A stretch of 57,187 nucleotides of DNA. Origin: Zygnema cylindricum. Its lineage: Eukaryota > Streptophyta > Zygnematophyceae > Zygnematales > Zygnemataceae. A program made the translations under genes and the position numbers. The notes under the pieces were generated by a model. It saw nothing but the letters and a program-made list of their open reading frames with translations. It was not told the origin of the DNA and did no database searches. This document shows positions 12,968-23,880 of this stretch, piece by piece (positions within the stretch are counted from its first letter, which is position 1; every line of letters begins with the position of its first letter). The stretch lies in NCBI GenBank assembly GCA_037447655.1, contig JBBHKE010001658.1:1-57187 (forward strand), in the 5' to 3' direction.

Positions 12968-13150
12968 GCATTCAACACAATGCCCGAAAGGTACACTAGA
13001 AAAATCTAGCGATGAAAGTAGTCGCTGGCAGGCTAGCAGGCTTAGACTGCTATCAGGATAGCATTCAACACAATACCCGAAAAGTACACTAGAAGAATCT
13101 AGCAATGAAAGTAGTTGCTGGCAGTCTAGCAGGTTTATACTGCATAGGAC
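12968..13150. repeat. Tandem duplication, about 91-94 bp unit, two copies
   Basis: Two adjacent diverged copies (about 12968-13058 and 13061-13150). Both begin GCATTCAACACAAT and contain GTACACTAGAA, ATCTAGC, TGAAAGTAGT and GCTGGCAG in the same order. Confidence 0.85.
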
Positions 13151-13153
13151 TAT

Positions 13154-13289
13154 CGTCAGATTCGGACGATCGGACGGTCGCTGATGAAAGTAGCGATCTA
13201 AAAAGATCACATGGAAAGCCCGTAACACAACTTACGCTAAAGGCGGCCTACAAAAGGCCTACCAAAAAACGCCTACTTTTGAACTATGG
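13154..13289 (+). repeat. Dispersed repeat, copy 1 (related to 51356-51492)
   Basis: About 130 bases are closely similar, in the same orientation, to 51356-51492. Shared blocks include ACGATCGGACGGTCGCTGAT, AGTAGCGATCTAA and CGCCTACTTTTGAACTATG. Similarity stops abruptly after GAACTATG in both copies, which looks like an element edge. No coding content. Confidence 0.85.
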
Positions 13290-13713
13290 TACAAACTTAA
13301 ATTTTGCAACGGTTTTCGTGGCCGTTGGTACGACGACAACCCTAAGAACATTCAGATTGTACATTAGCGTGACGCTACTAAGATATTTTAATCGGCGGCT
13401 ATCCGTACACATACGCAGTTGCGATTTTGTCTTTTTCGAAATTATGATTATTCCCGGGCGGCTCAACAGGATCCTACGTGGTACCAATCGCAATCTAACA
13501 AGTCAGCAATTTTAGCTTCACTGGCACGACCTGATGGAAGGGTGTTACATATTTTACTGGCCGTAAACGTGACCGTACAATTACTAGTAACGCCTGATGG
13601 AAGGTTACCCTTAATTGAATAAATGGTACAAGAGGCCGCACATGTGGTTTGTAGTAGGTTAAAACCGCTAGTATAACCTCACTTTTAATTCAATACAAAC
13701 AGAAATTATAATG

Positions 13714-13831
13714 TGGTGCGAACATTCCAGGGCTACTTCGCCGGATCCCGTTAGAACTCTACAACTAAGAGCCTTATAACCAGAATAGAATTGGGATAGG
13801 TGACCTCTCGGGAAGTCCGGGTGTTGCACCC
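13714..13831 (+). pseudogene. 5S rRNA-like sequence 1, full length but degenerate
   Basis: About 118 bases follow the order of plant 5S rRNA: GGTGCGA at the start, CCGGATCCC, AGAACTC, a C-box-like GGTGACCTC, GGGAAGTCC, and an end pairing with the start (GTTGCACCC). The internal A-box region, normally AGTTAAGCG, is altered, so transcription by RNA polymerase III is doubtful. A second similar sequence in the same orientation lies about 855 bases downstream. Both carry GGGCTAC where normal plant 5S has a different sequence, which suggests one 5S-derived repeat family rather than two separate copies of a working gene. Confidence 0.7.
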
Positions 13832-14567
13832 ACAAACTTTTTGTCCGTTTCAGTCAAATTCTTCTTTTTCCTTTTTTGTTTCCGGTTCTTCGTTTCGCGA
13901 AGGAAGAGAGAGCCTTTCGGTTCTACATACTTCTAAGGGGCTGAGACGGTCGATTACTTTCCCGCTTACAATCCGATTTGATACGCCACGACCGTTAGAG
14001 GCCGCAAATTTGACTCTTAAGTCCCGAAAACTCACGTTTACAGATGCAACTTAGTACAAAACGGTGAGGAAAGAGGGCCCTGCTTCGAAGCCGAGTGGCA
14101 AGCGACGAGTAGTGCATCGAAAGCGAGATCGGAAGGGGGCTACGTTCAAGCTAAGCCAAAGTTGAAGCAATCGAAACCGCGAGTTAGGTGACATCGCAAC
14201 ATCGAGGACTAAAAAGCGAAGGCGAAGCTCAAAGTGTTGCGTTCTGATCAAAACCGCAACCATGTATCGCGGTTTAGGTGATATTCCCGTAGCAAGAAAC
14301 GTTTTTAGAATGGAGTACGTTTGACTAGCGTGGAAGCAAAAGCACCGAAACTCACGATATTGCGGTAAGCGGCGATGGTAAAAGACAACTCGACGCGTCG
14401 ATTAGCAACAAGTACACACGCCATGGGCCACATACCTCGCTCTCGATACACCACCTAGGCACCAAGGTCCTACGGAGACTTTTAAAGGTCGTGCATCCGG
14501 TTGATGGTACCTCAAAACTGCCGTTACAGCCTCAGTTTAAGGGCTTTGCACGCGTCGATGTGGATGT
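13832..14567. other. Spacer between the two 5S-like sequences
   Basis: GC-richer than its surroundings and without a recognisable gene. It could be decayed intergenic spacer of a 5S array, or the inside of a 5S-carrying element. No matching long repeats flank the two 5S-like sequences. Confidence 0.4.
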
Positions 14568-14672
14568 GGTGCGATCATACCTGGGCTACGACGCTGGATC
14601 CCATAAAAACTTTGCAGCTAAGCGCCCATTGGCCAAAATAGTACTGTGATGGGTGACCTCCTGGGAAGTCCG
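14568..14672 (+). pseudogene. 5S rRNA-like sequence 2, 3' truncated
   Basis: Better preserved than copy 1: GGTGCGATCATACC at the start, GGATCCCAT, GCTAAGCGC (A-box region), and an intact C-box block GATGGGTGACCTCCTGGGA followed by AGTCC. The last dozen bases that should pair with the 5' end are replaced by unrelated sequence. A copia reverse transcriptase fragment begins about 20 bases later, so an insertion or recombination probably removed the end. Confidence 0.75.
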
Positions 14673-14691
14673 TTGATTCATTTGCCATCAA

Positions 14692-15018
14692 GGATTCATT
14701 TTCATTGCAACTTATATTGATGATTTGCTTATTTTAAGTAGATCAATAGAGAAAGTTAATAAATTGAAAAGGGATCTAAAGAGCAGATTCAAAACGAAGG
14801 ATTTGCGGGATGCTTTTGGAATTCAGATGGAGAGAGATAGAGGGAAGAAATTAATTAGACTAAGCTAAAAAGAGGCAATCGAAAATATGATTTTAAATTT
14901 TCAAATGGATAGAGCAAATAGTTGTACGACTCCAATGGATTTAAAGAAGGGAAATGAGGAAAGCTCGGAAGGCGAAGTTGTAATTGTTGATGATGAGTTA
15001 GGACTGGAGGAAATATAA
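14692..15018 (+). pseudogene. Ty1/copia reverse transcriptase fragment
   Basis: Translates to a copia-type RT core: the catalytic block ATYIDDLLIL (YxDD at 14713-14724), then LKRDLKSRFKTKDL, GIQMERDRGKKLIRLS and a terminal CTTPMD. In intact elements the segment before GIQM reads like DLG.A..FLGI; here a few residues are deleted. An in-frame TAA follows RLS. Sequence beyond TPMD does not continue into the conserved end of the domain. It is a dead fragment of a cytoplasmic retrotransposon polyprotein. Confidence 0.8.
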
Positions 15019-15071
15019 TTTTTGAGAAATATTCCGAGAATAAAATAAGTTGCCACCGTGTTGTTGAAATC

Positions 15072-15330
15072 CTAGATTTCAATATCAGGTGCCTCTGTTT
15101 CTATAACAACCTTTACTGGTAGAGATCTAATAGCTATTGGTGTGAGATTTTCCTTTCCATTATCTTTGCCTTTTTCGAACACAACGCTTTCTCCGTCATC
15201 ATCTACCTCCTCTGTTTGCTCAGATCCTCCTGAGAATTTGACTCCTCCAAAACCTCGTGGAACTCCGAGATTTGCAGATGGCTGTGGCACACGACCACTC
15301 ACAATGCCCCATAGACGTTTTTAAAAAAAG
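15072..15330 (-). pseudogene. Possible copia gag fragment
   Basis: An open minus-strand stretch reads LWGIVSGRVPQPSA, then a Gly- and acid-rich region. LWGIV.G..P.P is typical of copia gag (UBN2-like) N-terminal regions. It has no good start and ends after about 75 residues. Orientation is opposite to the neighbouring RT fragment, so the two are not one simple element. Assignment rests on one short motif. Confidence 0.4.
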
Positions 15331-15824
15331 GCACCTTTAATTATTATCTCCTATTATATGAACCACGTTCCATTGAAAATGGTTACCTTAGAGGGTGGGC
15401 CTATAACTTGTAACTTTGTGGCCTCCATTCGCCCACAGAGTATGCAGCTTATGTAAAGCCTCCGGATATTATTTGCCCTTTTTACTTTTCCGCTAAATAG
15501 AATCCACACGGTTAATTATACATTTTGACCAATCTCACCCATGTGAGGGCTTGACTCCCTTGAGTCAGACGCAAAAGAGATGTATGAATTTGCTCCCTTG
15601 AGCAGAAAGTTATGCTTGGTCAAAGATGGCCTTATAGTTACAAACTCTTTCCGAGAGAGGTGCCTAAATTTCACTAAGTCCTGGTCTACCTACTCATAGC
15701 TACCTACTACTAAACCATAAACCAATAGGAACACTGTATAGTACAAGATGATATAGTGGCCAATGTACTTCTTGTACAGCCATTATAAAACATGGCCTTC
15801 CGGATGACGCCTTTCTGATGGGGA

Positions 15825-15960
15825 GTCATGTGTCCTCATCCCATCTACTCCGGTGTCCAATGATGTGGCGCCACGTTGTATCGCGTGACAAGAGTCATGT
15901 TTCTTTATCCCATCTACTCCAGTGTCCAATGATGTGGCGCCACGTTGTATCGCGTGACAG
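15825..15960. repeat. Tandem duplication, about 68 bp unit, two near-identical copies
   Basis: CCCATCTACTCC, GTGTCCAATGATGTGGCG and CCACGTTGTATCGCGTGACA occur twice in the same order with almost no change, so this is a recent duplication. The unit contains a CACGT core, but nothing shows it is functional. Confidence 0.9.
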
Positions 15961-16589
15961 TGTCTCCAAAAAACCGCCAAAAGTTCATTTCGGGTTAGCT
16001 GCTGCAACAACGACTATTTGTTCAATTTATTTTACATGGTTCGATTCGCACCCGTATTCCGTCGGTTTACATGCTCGTCTTCGCGAGTTGGTTCAATTAA
16101 ATTGATTAGCCGGCGCGTTAATATGTAAATATATATCACAACGCACACACGTGTCGATCCTTCTTCGTTTTGGTGGATAACGCGAACCGCTGTTTGGCCG
16201 ATGGTGACTCTATAGTGAACAAGGATCAAATCATGGTCAAGTCATAGACTTTTTGGGAAGATGGAACAAATACCTCCTTCCTCAATTTGTCACTTTGGCT
16301 ACCTAAAGGCAGCCATGGTTGTCTTACGTCTCCAATGACTACGACAGATATATAGAGGACTTTTAAGAGAACACTTGCACACAAATAGAAAAGATAGAAC
16401 CAAGAAAATACTATTTTTAAAAGGTGTTAAAAGTGTTGACATCGACCAACTACTCCGTCCGCCAAAGGCGTAAAAAATTTCATTATATCTTCTGCCAAAT
16501 ATATTCGTAGTTTTATCATCCAAAAACTTAGAGAATATATTGATAACAATATTTTCGTCGCATATACGACCGATCTTTAAACCGAGACA

Positions 16590-17300
16590 ATGAAATGAAC
16601 CTTATTCATGTTAGTAACCGCTCATTTTGTTGACAAGGAATTTAAACTACAAGCACGCACGCTTCAAGTCGATCATTTTCCAAAGGAAAAACATACATCG
16701 GAGAATGTTTTTACAACTTTCAAAAATTGTTTGACCAAATTTGATATGTTAAATTTTGATGTTTTGGAAAATCGATGCGTTGTTGTGACTGACAATGGCT
16801 CTAACATGTGTGCGGTTGAAGGTCTACATAGTATATTTATTTGGATACCTTGCGCGGACCATAAAATTGCTACAATTGTGACAACGATTTTGAATAAGAG
16901 CGAAACTTAAAAATAAAATGCAAATAAGATGTGGAAGTTCTTGAATTGTTTAATCTATTTGATGCTTGTAAATCATTAGTCACGTTTTTCAAACAAAGTA
17001 ATTGTTTTTTTTTTTTTTAAACATCTTAAAACAAGAAAACGTAACATGGTGGAATTCTTTGCTTTTAATGCTTAAGAGTACTTATGGTGCATTCAATGAG
17101 ATAGGATCAATCGCCTAGGCAAAAAGTAAATTGATATTTTTTGTTTGTATCGATAAGACTCATCTTACCGAACTAGTACGATTTTTGGAAAGGTTTCAAG
17201 AAACAACCCTAAAGTTGGAAAAATTCAAATAACCGACTTTACATTTAGTTGTGTTTAAACTATCGTCTCCTTATAACCAATGTAAGATAAGAAAAACATA
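16590..17300 (+). pseudogene. hAT-family transposase fragment
   Basis: The readable frame at 16608-16910 gives LVTAHFVDKEFKLQARTL, VDHFP, a VVTDNGSNM block and IPCADHKI. These match hAT transposases (RNase-H-like core: T.H.ID..., the V.DNA.NM acidic motif, and C..H.LN). After a stop at about 16909 traces continue in shifted frames: CKSLVTFFKQSN, then KTRKRNMVEFF, corresponding to the family's ...RWNS region with the tryptophan lost. Dimerisation and zinc-finger parts are not seen. The element is inactive. hAT-type MITEs are present at 50648-51201 and 51511-51990. Confidence 0.75.
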
Positions 17301-17684
17301 TTACAATGAAAGTAAAAAAGAATGCCCCACAGATTCCCCAAATTTGCAAAAAACGAAATAACTTTTTATGAAATTTGCACTACCGAAGTAGTTTTGTCGT
17401 GTTTTGTTTTGTTTTCTAATTATTGTTATTTTTAGTAGTAGTTTTTATTTTTCTTTGAAATTTTGGTTGTATTTCACAATTTTCTAGTGTTTATCTTTTT
17501 TTTGTTAAACCATAATGTTTATTTTTAAAAGCTCAGTATTTATACCAAACTTAGATTTATAGATTTTGTGTAATTTGTAAGTTTGAGGTTGAGAATTTGT
17601 ATAATACAATTGAAAATAGGATGAGGATTTCTTTTATGTGATTTCTTATTTCTATTTTTGATTTCACATAAGAATTTCTGTTTT

Positions 17685-17735
17685 TTTTGCCTATCACAAT
17701 GTGTTTTTTGCCTATCACAATGTGTTTTTTGCTAA
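17685..17735. repeat. Short tandem repeat, 23 bp unit, two copies
   Basis: TTTTTTGCCTATCACAATGT occurs twice in tandem, with a partial third start (TTTTTTGCTAAT). Confidence 0.9.
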
Positions 17736-18249
17736 TTGATTTTCCATGTGAAAAACTAAGATTTTTTTTGTTAAGGATACATAATAAAAACTTTACCTTT
17801 TTTGCATAATCCACAGCATAGTATCGTAGTCGAAAGAAAAACCGTCCAAAAAATGTAGCGAAAAATTTAGACTTGCCAAAGAATAAACATTATTACAAGA
17901 CTTTAAACATTAATTTAAGAGTTACATGCAAAATTAGAAAAAAATCTCTTGAGGGAGGTGAATGCCGAGGAAAAAAAATATTCGTCAAGAGAGATTGCAA
18001 AAAGAAAAAATAGTAAAAAGTAGAGGTACATAAACTGTTTTTTTTGCAAAGGGAGAAGTTCCACTACACCGCTCATTGTTATTACTGTTAATAAGTCTCT
18101 ACTAGTTATAGCCAAAAATCACAAAATAGAGTTAACAACGTTATTTAAAGACGTGGACCACAACCTGCCACGTCTTTTTGCATTAAATAGTTTTTTTAAT
18201 CATAATGTTTTGTTAACACATAAATGCTTAACGCTAATAACAATGAGCT

Positions 18250-18459
18250 TTGTAAATTTGTACTTTTTCGGGTACGGGCGGGTACGGGTAGTCGTGGGAA
18301 ATCGAGTTTCGGTTAACTTTTATATTCGTAAACGTGTTTCGGGTAACGGTAACAATTTTGGAGCGTGACATAACCCGGTCGGGCGTCGGGTACTCAGATT
18401 TTGAAAAAAAATAATTTTTCGGTTTCGGTTTCCTAATGTTTTGACTTTTGCGACCTCTG
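18250..18459 (-). mobile_element. Partial copy of the hAT-type MITE family seen at 50648-51201
   Basis: On the minus strand the sequence starting at 18459 reads CAGAGGTCGCAAAAGTCAAA and continues with GAAACCGAAACCG, GAGTACCCGACG and AACGG-type tracts, in the same order as the left part of the 50648-51201 element. Only about 210 bases are recognisable. The opposite terminus and a target-site duplication were not found. Confidence 0.75.
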
Positions 18460-18897
18460 CTCGAGTGCCGCGCCCACAATTCGGGGTGGACTTCATTTAC
18501 GACTTGACTTTATGATTCGGATTACCGTACCAAATTTGTACGGACCCTCACTTTCCACCAAATATATCGCGATAATTTTTGTTGGTCCCGTAGAAATATA
18601 TCGAGCCTTCCAACCACTCGGTTCTCGATATATTGAATATCTACTTTTTCGCAGTTAATTCTTACCCGATACACAACACTAGAAAAAACATGATTTTAGC
18701 GGCGAAAAAATATTGGTGCGAATAACGATGCAGTGTGCGCGTCCGGAAATTTAGTGCGGTAATTTAGTGTGTGTGTTTTAGTACAATTCAGAATACGTAC
18801 GGCCTAGGTGATGGGAGATTGGATTTGCGAGGGACAGGATGTACGGAAGTTAAATCCACACAAAAGGAGACCGGAACTATGGAAACCTGCTGCCAGG

Positions 18898-21558
18898 ATG
18901 GCTTCCACGTCAGCAGTCGCTTCCTCCGCCACGTGGCACACATCATCAGCAGACACCCGTGAGCTCCGCAGCAGCAGAATCGTTTCGTCTACTTTTTTTT
19001 CCTGCTGCCAAGTGTCACATTTTGGCGATGCTATATTTTGTTTTAGAACTGACGAGTGTCATTCACTGCCACGTGTGGACTGTACATTAGGGTTTCATTC
19101 CAAAAGGAAAATTGAGAAAATAACCTCTTTCCATTTTTCTATACCTCACAATTTTAGGCCAATTACTACTCGAAATAAACCTATTCTAAACAGGGATTTT
19201 AGAAAACGCCAAACGCATTTATGTCGAAATGGAGAATTAAAATGGAGAATTGAAAACGGTGTCAAAAACATAAATTATGATTTATTTCAAGACAGAAACG
19301 GAAAAGAGGATGGGCAAAATCATCTTGGCGAGCTTCTTGCCAGCGTTCCACTCACACGATTCGCCGAAAAAGCTGGTGAAAAAGACGAGAAAGCTGTCGA
19401 GGATACCGAACATACTGTAGAAGAAAAGGAAGGATATGTGACACGTGTCGACGAAAGAGGGGAAGAGGTTATTCCTCACAAAGTTTATGATCCTCAACGT
19501 CTCTTTGTCGGAAATTTGCCATTCAAAGTGCCTGCACCCAAACTAATAGAAGGTCAGTTTTTTTTTTTGTTTTCCTCTCCCTTTTCCTTTATATATCTAT
19601 TTTTTTTTATTTCCACTTTTGTTTTATTTCTCTTACAATTTCTGGTTAAGATTCGAGAAAAAATGTCAATTGTCATCTTGACTTTTTTCCGTGTTCAGCC
19701 CAAATATATTCTGAAACTTGAACTGAAGGGGAATTTTTTTTTTTAAAGACGGATTGAATTTCGGCTGACCTTTTCTATAACCTACGGTTCAATTTCTGCT
19801 CGATTCCACCAAAACTAGAGATTTACTCCGGTCCGAAAACATAGTAAGGAATTCAAGAAAGGCAACATTTAGAGAATTTGCCAATTTTGCATGTTACTCA
19901 TGGGCCTGTTATTTCTCTATTTATTTGGCATTCTGCATAAAGCAAATGAGCATTTCGTTGTTGTCATTAACTTTTAAATTACAAAAAAAAAAAAATATGC
20001 ATTACCAGTGTTGCAACATCATGCGATAGAAATATCGTATTGAATCGAATGCCTAGAATTTGCAGATATGTCTGTATCTGTATTGACGAAATTACCTCGA
20101 AATCAAACTTAACACTTTTGTCATCATTAGTGTGAATTCAATTTTGAATTCGTGCACAGTAGTGTGATTCCCATGTATTTGTATGAAAAGGCGTGTTGGA
20201 GAGTATACGCCCTATCTTTTGTGTTGCCAAACTCACAGCACCACACTAATTCATGGATCACAGTTATTCTTGTTAATCTTTTTCTCTGTCTTTAAACTCA
20301 TTTTCTTCGTGCATACTTACCGGATTATTAATGCAAAGGTTGTGATGGAAAATCAAAATTCTTACCTTCTCATTGGCAGCTTGCATGTGAAAATCAGACA
20401 AGTGTGCACGGAGAAAAGATGATTTAAGCGACAGAAAAAAATCATTAACGCTATAAGCGATACATTGTGTAATAATGTATGCGCATCAGTTTACCCCACG
20501 ACCCGTGCTATGTAAAGTTAACAATTTACGAAAATTCTCCGTAAACTGTAAGCAATTTAATGGAGACATTTACGCAATTTATTGTGGACACTTTAAGCAA
20601 TTTACTTTAGACAATCTAAGCAATTTTTTGTGGACAATCTCTGCTATATACTATAGGGAATAAAGCAATCTCTCGTAGAAAATTCAAGCAGTTTAAGCAA
20701 TCTTCAGTATGCATTTTAAACAGTTTACTGTGGACAATTTAAGCTATTTACAGTGTTCAATCTAAGCGGTCTACTGTAGACAATGTAAGCAATCTCTAGT
20801 GGATACTTTAAGCAATATCTGGTAGACAGTTTAAGCAGTCATTTTAAGTAAATTCCAGTGGACAATCTAAGCGAACTCTAGTTTGGGCAATTTAAACAAT
20901 TTTCAGTAGGCAATTTAAGCAATTTACTGATCAAAAATTAATGTGGGCCAGACAAGTGAATTCTGGCCTTAAAGTTATAGACTCCATGCTGAACTAATTG
21001 TTGTACCGTATTCTTTCTCTCTGTCGTAATTTGCAGAACTGAATGCTCTTTTTTTGAAGTATGGTACTGTAGAAGACGCTGAGGTGGCAATTCATCGAAA
21101 GCAAACTCAAGCTTCCAGGGTGGGTTCGTTCTCAAATTCCTATTGGTCTTTTAAAACATTTCTATAGTTGAAAGGGTTTTGGTTTTTGGTTTCTTGTAAA
21201 AAATAATATGCATATAAATCCGTATGGGAATGCAGAAAACAAGCAGGATTTGCCTTCAAAACTTTCCTATGTTACTGAGAATTGACCTATCTGGTGGTAC
21301 AAGTAGTCTGAGGCGTTTCTATGCTTTTCATGTGCATGTAAATCCGTCTAGGAACGCGGAAAACACGCAGGATTTGCTTTTGTTCGCATGGGAACCGCCG
21401 AGGAAGCTCGACAAGCCATGGAGGCATTGCATAACCAATCCTTTCTAGGAGCTTTTTTGCAAGTGAGGAACGACTTCTTACATCCTTTTTTTGCTTTTAA
21501 AATCATTTTCTTTTGATTGTTTTATCTTTTTTTTCTGGGAGAGAGAGAGAGAGGGAGG

Positions 21559-21589
<31 letters not shown>

Positions 21590-23166
21590 AGGGAGGGAGG
21601 GAGGGAGGGAAGGGGGGGGGAGGGGAGGGGAGGGGAGGGGAGGGGGGGGGAGGGGGGGGAGGGGAGGGGGGGGGGAGGGGGGGGGAAGGGGGGGGGAAGG
21701 GGGGGAGGGGAGGGGGGGGGGGGGGGGGGGGGGGAGGGGAGGGGAGGGGATGGGAGGGGGGGGGGAGGGGGGGGGGAGGAGGGGGGGGGTGGGGGGGAGG
21801 AGGGGGGGGGGGGGGGAGGAGGGGGGATGGGGGGGGTGGGGGGGCAGGGAGGGAAGGAGGAGAGAGATGGGGAGAGGGAGAGGATAGGGAGAGGGAGGGA
21901 GGGACTGAATGGTTTATGGATTGGGATCGGTTTTGTGCGAAAGGTTTCGCCGGGGATTGTGAAATCTGGACCACACATTTCTCGTGATCGATCCGGACTT
22001 GAATCGGTCAAAGATGACGGCTCAGGAGGAAGATTTCCGGGCAGGAGACACGTAAAACTTTTTGTGGGAGGGCTATATGTGGGCACAACAGAGGCCACTC
22101 TTAAAGAAATTTTCGGGCAGTATGGAAATGTTGTGGATGTCAAGGTGGGAAAAAAACCGGTTTTTGTTTTGTTTTGTTCTGTTTTGTTTTGTTCTGTTTT
22201 TTTTGTTTATTTTTGTTTCTTGAGTTCTTATATCGGAAAGAGTTTGAAGTGGGGAATAGAAGTTTCTTAGAATCTCTGGAGGGAGGGAGAGGGTGGAGCT
22301 GAGGTAGGAGGATAGGGTACTACGAATGTGAGAGGAAGGGGGGAGGAGGAGAGCGAGGAAAGGAACCGAGAATGAGAGGGGGAGTGGGAGGAGAAGAGCG
22401 AGAGAGAACTGTGAATAAGGGAGAGAGTAGGAGAGGAGCGAGAAGGAGAGGGAGCTAAAGATGTACTTCTGGATTAGGATGTTTTTCTTATGTGTTTTTT
22501 TTTTTGCATCTTTTTTCAGATAGTTCGAACACGTTTGACAAAACAGTCATTGGGATTTGCTTTTGTCACTCTTCATAATGCGGTGAGAAATTGTATTTGT
22601 TATTGGTTTTTGAGTTTTTGAATTTTCGTGTTTTCTTGGGATTTTTGGGTTTATGTGGGTTTTACGGTTTTTGACCTTATAATTTTTTTTGTTTCATGGG
22701 TACAGCATATTTTAATCCATTTTTTGTGAATATGTTGGTCTTTGTCTTCTCCACGTTTTTAATTTCTTTCTATTCCTTACAAATATCACGTCATTTGAAG
22801 GGAACCAATTCACTTTTTTTATGATTTTGCTTATCGATCAATTAGTCACATTTGTCTTTATAAGTATGTTTTTAAATCATTTTGAGTTTGCTTGTTTGGT
22901 GTTTTTTTTACGACCAGACTATTCTTTTTCAGTATCTTTTTGCCTTGTCATGAATGGGACATGTTTATCAGGCAAGTATAGTTTATTCTTGAATGGAAAA
23001 AAAAAAAAATACGCTCTCTTTTCCTTCCTAAAGAAAAAATGCCGTTTTTTTGTCCTTTTGTGGGATGCAGGAAGCAGCGTTGAAAGCAATGGAAGATAGA
23101 GACGGTTCCCTTTTAGACGGCTCAATCATTAAAGTTAATATCTCCCAATATTCAAGAATCACATAA
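18898..23166 (+). CDS. Plastid RNA-binding protein with two RRM domains (cpRNP-like)
   Basis: Exons are 18898-19552, 21037-21123, 21371-21462, 21944-22144, 22520-22582 and 23071-23166, giving 397 residues. The start chosen is MASTSAVASSATWH, which begins a Ser/Thr/Arg-rich N terminus typical of a chloroplast transit peptide; an in-frame ATG at 18811 would add 29 residues. RRM1 has RNP2 LFVGNLPF (near 19500) and RNP1 GFAFVRM (exon 3). RRM2 has RNP2 LFVGGLYV (near 22055) and RNP1 LGFAFVTL (exon 5). The protein ends shortly after the last beta strand. This layout (transit peptide, acidic linker, twin RRM) is that of chloroplast ribonucleoproteins that stabilise, edit and process plastid RNAs. 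The exon 2/3 junction is uncertain: AGG/gtgggt would give a better donor but breaks phase, while GTGG/gttcg keeps it. Both RNP1 motifs have Ala at the usual Gly position (GFAFV). Confidence 0.85.
20510..20935. repeat. Degenerate minisatellite, about 28 bp unit, roughly 15 copies
   Basis: Consensus close to GACAATTTAAGCAATTTACT with a variable GTG/TAG spacer. It fills the 3' half of intron 1 of the RRM gene and stops about 100 bases before exon 2. Confidence 0.85.
21539..21903. repeat. Long G/A polypurine tract in an RRM-gene intron
   Basis: About 365 bases of almost pure purine on the coding strand: GAGAGG at the edges, long G runs with single A in the centre. It ends only about 40 bases before the acceptor at 21943, so this intron has no polypyrimidine tract. 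Confidence 0.95.
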
Positions 23167-23460
23167 CAAGACAAATTAAAAAAAAACAAAAAAACACAAC
23201 AACCATATATTTCATAAAACTCCTTTGTTCGTCATTTAGTCTTCCATCTTTGTAACCTTAGTTTCAAAAAAGTAGAATGTAGTGATTCATTTTTTTTGTT
23301 GATGATGTAACGGATGGCATATTTTCTTTTTAGGAGTGTTTACTATTACGATATCATGAGATGTTTTTCTTCTGGTGGAAAGTATTTAGTTTACCTTGAG
23401 AAAACAAGCCTTTTGGTATAGGTTGAGATGAATTGATAATAAATAGAGACTTTATTTTTA

Positions 23461-23880
23461 AAAAAGCGCGATAGTAAACCATTTGAGTCCATGGAACAAA
23501 AAGCGGTGGCAATGTCAAAGCTGGAAAAGTACATGTGGAGGGAAGCATACTAAAAGGAAACACATGCAAAAGAAAAGAACACAAAAAAAACGGTACTTAA
23601 ACAAAGGCACTCAGAGAAGCAACAACCACCAAAGTAAGAACTCAACGGTGTGTTTAAACCAACACGACCTAATCAATCCTCATCATAACTAAAGATTTAC
23701 AAAAAGCAATCTCGTAGAGGGAGTTTCAGAACAGGTGTGCAATCTATAACCCCAATAGCCAATCGAAAGAAAATGGAAGCTTCCACTCGCAATAGACCTA
23801 CCGATAGATGTTGATGATAAGAAAAAGTAAAAAGAAGTAAAGACCGAAGCAAGAGGGTTGCTCTTGTTGCTCCCGCTGCC
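23461..23880 (-). mobile_element. 3' end of a minus-strand LINE-type element
   Basis: Read on the minus strand, this segment contains GAGTGCC, TTTAAGTACCG and GTGTTC, and ends ATGGTTTACTATCGCGCTTT. The same blocks in the same order form the 3' UTR of the plus-strand copy at 24541-24781. It is probably the tail of the minus-strand element whose RT region lies at 24930-26660, with the plus copy inserted between. Confidence 0.65.

Noticed and set aside
13714-14672. Intact Cassandra-type terminal-repeat retrotransposon
   Set aside because: The sequences around the two 5S-like segments do not match each other, so no long terminal repeats can be shown. Kept only as an alternative explanation.
21491-22270. 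Long Gly/Glu/Arg- or Pro/Ser-rich frames through the purine tract
   Set aside because: They exist in several frames on both strands because the tract has no stop codons. Only the RRM2 exon at 21944-22144 inside this range is real.
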